NCBI RefSeq assembly: GCF_032461945.1
Contig: NZ_JAWCUD010000008.1
Coordinates: 124,001 to 188,000, forward strand
Direction: 5' to 3'
DNA from: Paenibacillus_E violae
GTDB taxonomy: Bacteria; Bacillota; Bacilli; Paenibacillales; NBRC-103111
Length of the DNA: 64,000 bases
The notes beneath the pieces were generated by a model, which was given only the letters and a program-made list of their open reading frames with translations, did not search any database and was not told the DNA's origin. The position numbers were made by a program, and so were the translations under genes. Shown piece after piece: positions 60,071 through 64,000 of the stretch; the first letter of the stretch is position 1; the number at the start of each line of letters is the position of its first letter.

Positions 60071-61173
60071 GAATTTTACAAGTTGTAGTCAATATGAATC
60101 GGGGCGGAGCAGAAACCTTATTGATGAATTTGTATCGAAATATTGATCATTCTAAGGTCCAGTTTGATTTTCTAACTAGTAAAGAAGGGGTTTTTGATGA
60201 AGAGATACTAAAGATGGGTGGAAAAATACATCGTATTCCTTATGTTAGTGATGTAGGACATTATGCATATATAAAGGCTTTGAATAAATTCTTTTCATCA
60301 CATTCTGAATACAAAATTGTACACTCCCATTTGGACAAAATGAGTGGATTTGTTCTCCGATCAGCCGAAAGGACCAACACTCCAATTCGTATTGCTCATA
60401 GTCATAATACTAGTAGTGAAGGTGGAGTTGTAGCCAAGGCATACAAGTGGATTGCAGGGAAATATATTTTGCCTTGCGCAACACATTATTTTGCATGTTC
60501 AGATAAAGCTGCTAACTGGTTATTTGAAGATAAAGTAGTAAACGCCACAATTTTGAAGAACGGAATAGAAAGTGATCAATATGTTTTTAATTCAGAGGTA
60601 AGAAATCAAGTAAGACAGGAGTTAAATCTCTCACGTGATACATTTGTGATCGGGCATGTAGGTAGATTCGCTCATCAGAAGAATCATTCATTTCTTATCG
60701 ATATTTTTGCTCAATTAAATAATGATAAACCAGATTCCGTTCTTGTGTTAGCGGGGGATGGTCCGTTGCGTTTAGATATAGAAAAGAAAGTAAGGGATCT
60801 GAATCTATTAGGCAAAGTAATTTTTCTCGGAATACGCAATGACATAAATCGATTGCTCCAAGCATTTGATGTGTTTGTATTTCCTTCATGGCACGAAGGA
60901 TTACCCGTTACCCTAATAGAGGCGCAGGGATCAGGATTGCCTTGTATCATATCGGATGTGATTACGTCGGAAGTTGATATGGGTGCTGGATTAGTTCAAT
61001 TTGAAAACTTAAATAAACCGTCTGATGCTTGGGCAAAAAGAGTGATCCAACAGAATAAAAGAGTTTTAGAGGTACAAGATCATATACAAAAAAAAGGATT
61101 CGACATTCGTGTACCAGCAAAATGGCTTCAAAAATTTTATCTAGATCAAACAGAAGAGTGGATGACATCGTAA
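60055..61173 (+). CDS. epsF: glycosyltransferase family 4, EpsF-like
   Basis: 372 residues, GTG start behind AAGGTGGAATTCAT. RILQVVVNMNRGGAETLLMN, IVHSHLDKMSGFVLRSA and IAHSHNTSS match EpsF; donor region has GHVGRFAHQKNHSFLI and PSWHEGLPVTLIEAQGSGLP. It follows epsD by overlap; the epsE (motility clutch) gene that lies between them in Bacillus subtilis is absent here. Confidence 0.9.
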   Translation: MGDPIRILQVVVNMNRGGAETLLMNLYRNIDHSKVQFDFLTSKEGVFDEEILKMGGKIHRIPYVSDVGHYAYIKALNKFFSSHSEYKIVHSHLDKMSGFVLRSAERTNTPIRIAHSHNTSSEGGVVAKAYKWIAGKYILPCATHYFACSDKAANWLFEDKVVNATILKNGIESDQYVFNSEVRNQVRQELNLSRDTFVIGHVGRFAHQKNHSFLIDIFAQLNNDKPDSVLVLAGDGPLRLDIEKKVRDLNLLGKVIFLGIRNDINRLLQAFDVFVFPSWHEGLPVTLIEAQGSGLPCIISDVITSEVDMGAGLVQFENLNKPSDAWAKRVIQQNKRVLEVQDHIQKKGFDIRVPAKWLQKFYLDQTEEWMTS

Positions 61174-61185
61174 AAGGAGCCCAAC

Positions 61186-62307
61186 ATGTCCAAAATTTTA
61201 TGTGTTATTAGGCTAGGTGAAGTACCGCTACACCTTTATCATATCATCTCAGGTTTTATATTGCTCGAAAGACAAGGAATAATAGATTTAAAAGTCGAGA
61301 GGCTAGGAAAAGGACATCCCGAACGGCTGCCCTACAATATGATCGAAGCCAGGGTGAACGGAATTCAAGTTTTATACGACCTTAACGACGGTTATGACAA
61401 TCTTCTCAGGGAAGGTCAGGACTTTGTTGATTTTTTAGATTCTTTGCTGAACAAATTTCATATTTGTTTTAAAAGAAGTTTTAGTCCTCATCAGAATTCT
61501 AAATTAAAACATGCGAATAAAATGCTTCCACTTGGATTAAATTATATGGTTACAGTTCCAGGTAATACTGCTCATTTTCCTACACCAGAGGATCCTAAAA
61601 AGGAGAAAATAAAAAAAATCATCCGAATGATTCCTTTTTCTGAGTACTATAATGGACGCTACTATATGAATTTTTTTGAAGGAATTCCAAGTTTGGAGAA
61701 GGATCCAAAAATATTATTCATGGCTAGATTATGGGATGTAGAAGGGGATTATGCAGGACAACTATCCTCTTCAAAAAAAGAAGAGAGACGATACATAAAT
61801 GAATTTAGAGCTAGTTGCATACGACTGTGTAAAAAAGAATTTGGCCCTAGTTTTTACGGTGGTGTTAATTCCACGGGTTATGCAAGTAAATACTACGCAG
61901 ACCTCATTATTGATGATAAAAAAGTGACTAAACGTAACCATTATATCGAAAGAGTAAAGAAATCTTCAATTTGTATTGCAACTATGGGTTTACATGAATC
62001 AATTGGTTGGAAATTTGCAGAATATGTAGCTGCAAGCAAAGCAATAGCAACAGAAGAACTGCACTATGATGTTCCAGGTGATTTTCGCGAAGGACAAAAT
62101 TATTTGGCATTTCGAACGCCTAGTGACTGCATCGATAAAATCTACAGATTAAAGCAAGATAATGAATTTCGATATAAAATGATGGTTAATAATTATAATT
62201 ACTATCATAATTTTGTAAGGCCTGACAGGATAGTCTTTCAAAGTATTTTAGCGGCCTTGCAATATGGGGACTATAAATCGGTACAATTAGAGAGGGAATT
62301 ATCTTGA
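61186..62307 (+). CDS. unrecognised protein in the eps operon, possibly a GT-B-like glycosyltransferase
   Basis: 373 residues, no signal peptide or membrane helix. The order of segments suggests a two-domain sugar enzyme: an N-terminal region with VNGIQVLYDLNDGYDNL, and a C-terminal part with KILFMARLWDVEGDYAGQ and ATMGLHESIGWKFAEYVAAS. The last looks like the donor-site E-x-E region of GT-B enzymes, and SKAIATEELHYDVPGDF like the following loop. I cannot name the family. AAAAGGAGCCCAAC precedes the ATG and the end overlaps the next start by four bases. Confidence 0.65.
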   Translation: MSKILCVIRLGEVPLHLYHIISGFILLERQGIIDLKVERLGKGHPERLPYNMIEARVNGIQVLYDLNDGYDNLLREGQDFVDFLDSLLNKFHICFKRSFSPHQNSKLKHANKMLPLGLNYMVTVPGNTAHFPTPEDPKKEKIKKIIRMIPFSEYYNGRYYMNFFEGIPSLEKDPKILFMARLWDVEGDYAGQLSSSKKEERRYINEFRASCIRLCKKEFGPSFYGGVNSTGYASKYYADLIIDDKKVTKRNHYIERVKKSSICIATMGLHESIGWKFAEYVAASKAIATEELHYDVPGDFREGQNYLAFRTPSDCIDKIYRLKQDNEFRYKMMVNNYNYYHNFVRPDRIVFQSILAALQYGDYKSVQLERELS

Positions 62308-63206
62308 AACCAACTCTTACTATTTTTACACCTACTTATAACCGTGCATACACATTGCATTTGTGTTACGAGAGTCTCAAGCGACAGACGTGCAATGACT
62401 TTGTTTGGCTAATCATTGATGATGGCTCTACAGATGATACTAGTGAACTTGTGGCAGGATGGATAAGCGAAGGTGCGATAAAAATTCTGTACTATTTTCA
62501 AGAAAATCAAGGCATGCATGGCGCTCATAACACCGCTTACGAGCTGCTGGATACAGAACTAAATGTTTGTATAGACTCAGATGATTACATGGCTGACAAT
62601 GCTGTGGATAAAATAATTTCTTTCTGGAAAAAGCATGGAAATGTAGGCTATGCCGGAATTATAGGGTTAGATGCAACAACGGACGGAAATGTGATAGGTA
62701 CCAGGTTGCCAGATCAATTAGTATCATCCACCCTTTCTCATTTACATGCTAAACATAAAGTTAAAGGAGATAAGAAGTTAATTTATCGTTCTGAACTTAC
62801 ACGCAAAACCCCTCCATACCCAATATTTCCTGGAGAAAAGTATTGTCCTCTAAGCTATAAGTATATTCTTATTGACCAAGAATGTCCTCTGCTCATCATG
62901 AATGAGGTACTCTGTCATGTTGAGTATTTAGTTGATGGTTCGAGTATGAACATTATAAAACAATATATAAAAAACCCACGAGGTTTTTTATTTTTCAGGA
63001 AAGTTGCCATGAAACTGGCTCCTACATATAAAGATAAATTACGTGAAGCCATTCATTATGTTTCTACTAATTTAATGATTAATAATTCTAAATTTATAGT
63101 AGAATCACCTTGCAAATGGACGACTTTGATAGCAACGCCTTTTGGTGTATTGCTTTATTTTTATATTCGGAATACTAGTAGAGCTACTGTGATGAAACGT
63201 AATTAA
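62304..63206 (+). CDS. glycosyltransferase family 2
   Basis: 300 residues, TTG start overlapping the previous stop (TTGA), with GAGAGGGAATTATC before it. TLTIFTPTYNRAYTLHLCYE, LIIDDGSTDDTS and NVCIDSDDYMADNAVDKI give a complete GT-A donor site. Cytoplasmic assembly of the repeat unit is expected. Confidence 0.92.
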   Translation: MKPTLTIFTPTYNRAYTLHLCYESLKRQTCNDFVWLIIDDGSTDDTSELVAGWISEGAIKILYYFQENQGMHGAHNTAYELLDTELNVCIDSDDYMADNAVDKIISFWKKHGNVGYAGIIGLDATTDGNVIGTRLPDQLVSSTLSHLHAKHKVKGDKKLIYRSELTRKTPPYPIFPGEKYCPLSYKYILIDQECPLLIMNEVLCHVEYLVDGSSMNIIKQYIKNPRGFLFFRKVAMKLAPTYKDKLREAIHYVSTNLMINNSKFIVESPCKWTTLIATPFGVLLYFYIRNTSRATVMKRN

Positions 63207-63235
63207 CAAGTAGTATCTTGAAGGGAACTGGTATC

Positions 63236-64000
63236 TTGGCCATTTTGTACTTAAATTTATTGTTTGTTTATATTTTCTCTTTATGTTCAAGATTAATTGT
63301 AAGAAGTTCGCCAGTTTCAGCAGCTGTAAGACCGAATCTTTTACTAGTTTCTTTTACAATGGCTTCAATGGTACTTGTTTCAGGGCTTAGGAATAATATT
63401 GGTGATACATTTTTCTATATGCATGCTTACACCGTTAATAATTTTACATGGGAACAAATTAAGGCTGAGAAAGATATTGGTTTTGGGATCTTACAAATGA
63501 TTTTAAAGTCATACACTCAAGATCCACAGGTATTAATATTCTTAACCGCCTTAGTTACTAACGTTCTTATTGTTTACGTGTTATACAAATATTCCAAGTT
63601 ATTTGAACTTAGCATATACCTCTATATTACTTCTGGGCTTTACATCGTTTCCATGAACGGAGTAAGGCAATTTTTGGCTTCTGCAATAGTATTCGCTGCT
63701 ACCAAGTTCTTATTTGAAGGAAACTGGAAAAAATATTTTCTTGTGGTGGTGTTTGCCTCATTGTTTCATCAAAGTGCCCTAATCCTTATTCCTATTTACT
63801 TTATTGTGAGGAGAAAGGCATGGACATCCTCAACTTTTGTACTCTTGACTATTGCCGTGTTACTCATTGTAGGATATAGCGTGCTCTCTGACGCCATATT
63901 CAATGCAATTGCCGATACCCATTACAGTGAATATCAGAGCATTCAAGAAGGTGGAGCTAATGTCATCAGGGTGGCTATTGGAGCAGTTCCATTGATTTTG
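63236..64000 (+). CDS. epsG: EpsG-like polysaccharide polymerase, 3' end cut by window
   Basis: An open frame of 255 codons reaches the window edge. TTG 63236 follows AAGGGAACTGGTATC. Translation gives a hydrophobic N-terminus, then VSGLRNNIGDTFFYMHAYT, the EpsG-family signature, and ISGLYIVSMNGVRQFLAS-like segments (read as YITSGLYIVSMNGVRQFLAS), followed by further membrane helices. EpsG-type proteins polymerise repeat units outside the membrane. It continues the operon beyond the window. Confidence 0.88.
   Translation, partial: MAILYLNLLFVYIFSLCSRLIVRSSPVSAAVRPNLLLVSFTMASMVLVSGLRNNIGDTFFYMHAYTVNNFTWEQIKAEKDIGFGILQMILKSYTQDPQVLIFLTALVTNVLIVYVLYKYSKLFELSIYLYITSGLYIVSMNGVRQFLASAIVFAATKFLFEGNWKKYFLVVVFASLFHQSALILIPIYFIVRRKAWTSSTFVLLTIAVLLIVGYSVLSDAIFNAIADTHYSEYQSIQEGGANVIRVAIGAVPLIL

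Overview
The window looks like chromosomal DNA of a Paenibacillus-type, spore-forming, Gram-positive bacterium. The reasons are AGGAGG-type ribosome binding sites with many TTG/GTG starts, a YesM/YesN two-component pair beside an LplB/YtcP-type sugar importer, a collagen-like protein behind a sigma-K-like promoter, Bacillus-type eps genes, and a paeninodin-type lasso peptide cluster. No rRNA, tRNA, CRISPR array, transposase or prophage block was seen.

Layout. (1) 1-6.1 kb: housekeeping and accessory genes. These are the 3' part of a four-carbon acid sugar kinase, adenine deaminase, a 50-residue ORF on the minus strand, a YceI protein, and a membrane histidine kinase that carries a degenerate GGDEF domain. 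(2) 6.2-20.6 kb: a carbohydrate-use locus. A minus-strand YesM/YesN pair diverges from an ABC importer, its lipoprotein, two Gfo/Idh/MocA dehydrogenases, a TIM-barrel isomerase, an unrecognised (alpha/alpha)-barrel-like enzyme and a GH105-like unsaturated-glycoside hydrolase. They would sense, import and break down an oligosaccharide, probably one made by a polysaccharide lyase. (3) 20.9-25.0 kb: a GH26-FN3 mannanase-like protein, a collagen-like spore-surface protein, an HD-GYP protein and a small LuxR-type regulator. (4) 25.1-64 kb: one very large surface-polysaccharide/RiPP region.

Region 4 in detail. It starts with epsA/epsB-like chain-length and tyrosine-kinase genes behind a promoter with two GATAC-N5-GTATC dyads. 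A lipoprotein adaptor, a secreted protein and a first peptide-modification module follow: a 68-aa Gly/Asn-rich precursor, HPr-kinase-like kinase, PqqD-like recognition element, SipW-like S26 peptidase, ABC exporter and nucleotidyltransferase-like protein. Next comes a full lasso peptide cluster: cyclase, 44-aa precursor, kinase, recognition element, B2 protease, nucleotidyltransferase-like protein and ABC exporter. After it lie a glycosyltransferase/pyruvyltransferase/flippase operon, two convergent beta-helix proteins, and then an EAR-like (eps-associated) RNA leading into epsC, galU, epsD, epsF, two further genes and a truncated epsG. In Bacillus subtilis epsA-epsB-EAR-epsC are contiguous; here about 30 kb, including both peptide modules, lies between the epsB-like gene and the EAR.

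Regulation. Copies of a 16-bp palindrome, GTTCTTT-N2-AAAGAAC, occur only in the gaps that head the lasso, glycosyltransferase, beta-helix and epsC units. The half-site matches the known SinR box GTTCTYT. In two gaps the palindrome fills the 17-bp spacer of a near-consensus TTGACA/TACAAT promoter. My reading is that a SinR-like biofilm regulator controls the exopolysaccharide and the lasso peptide together. The strongest candidate for something undescribed is the first peptide module: its precursor keeps the lasso-leader spacing (Tyr, Pro, Thr) but has no acidic or Cys residue in the presumed core, and the module lacks a cyclase and a B2 protease. All homology statements are from reading the sequence by eye; no searches were run.
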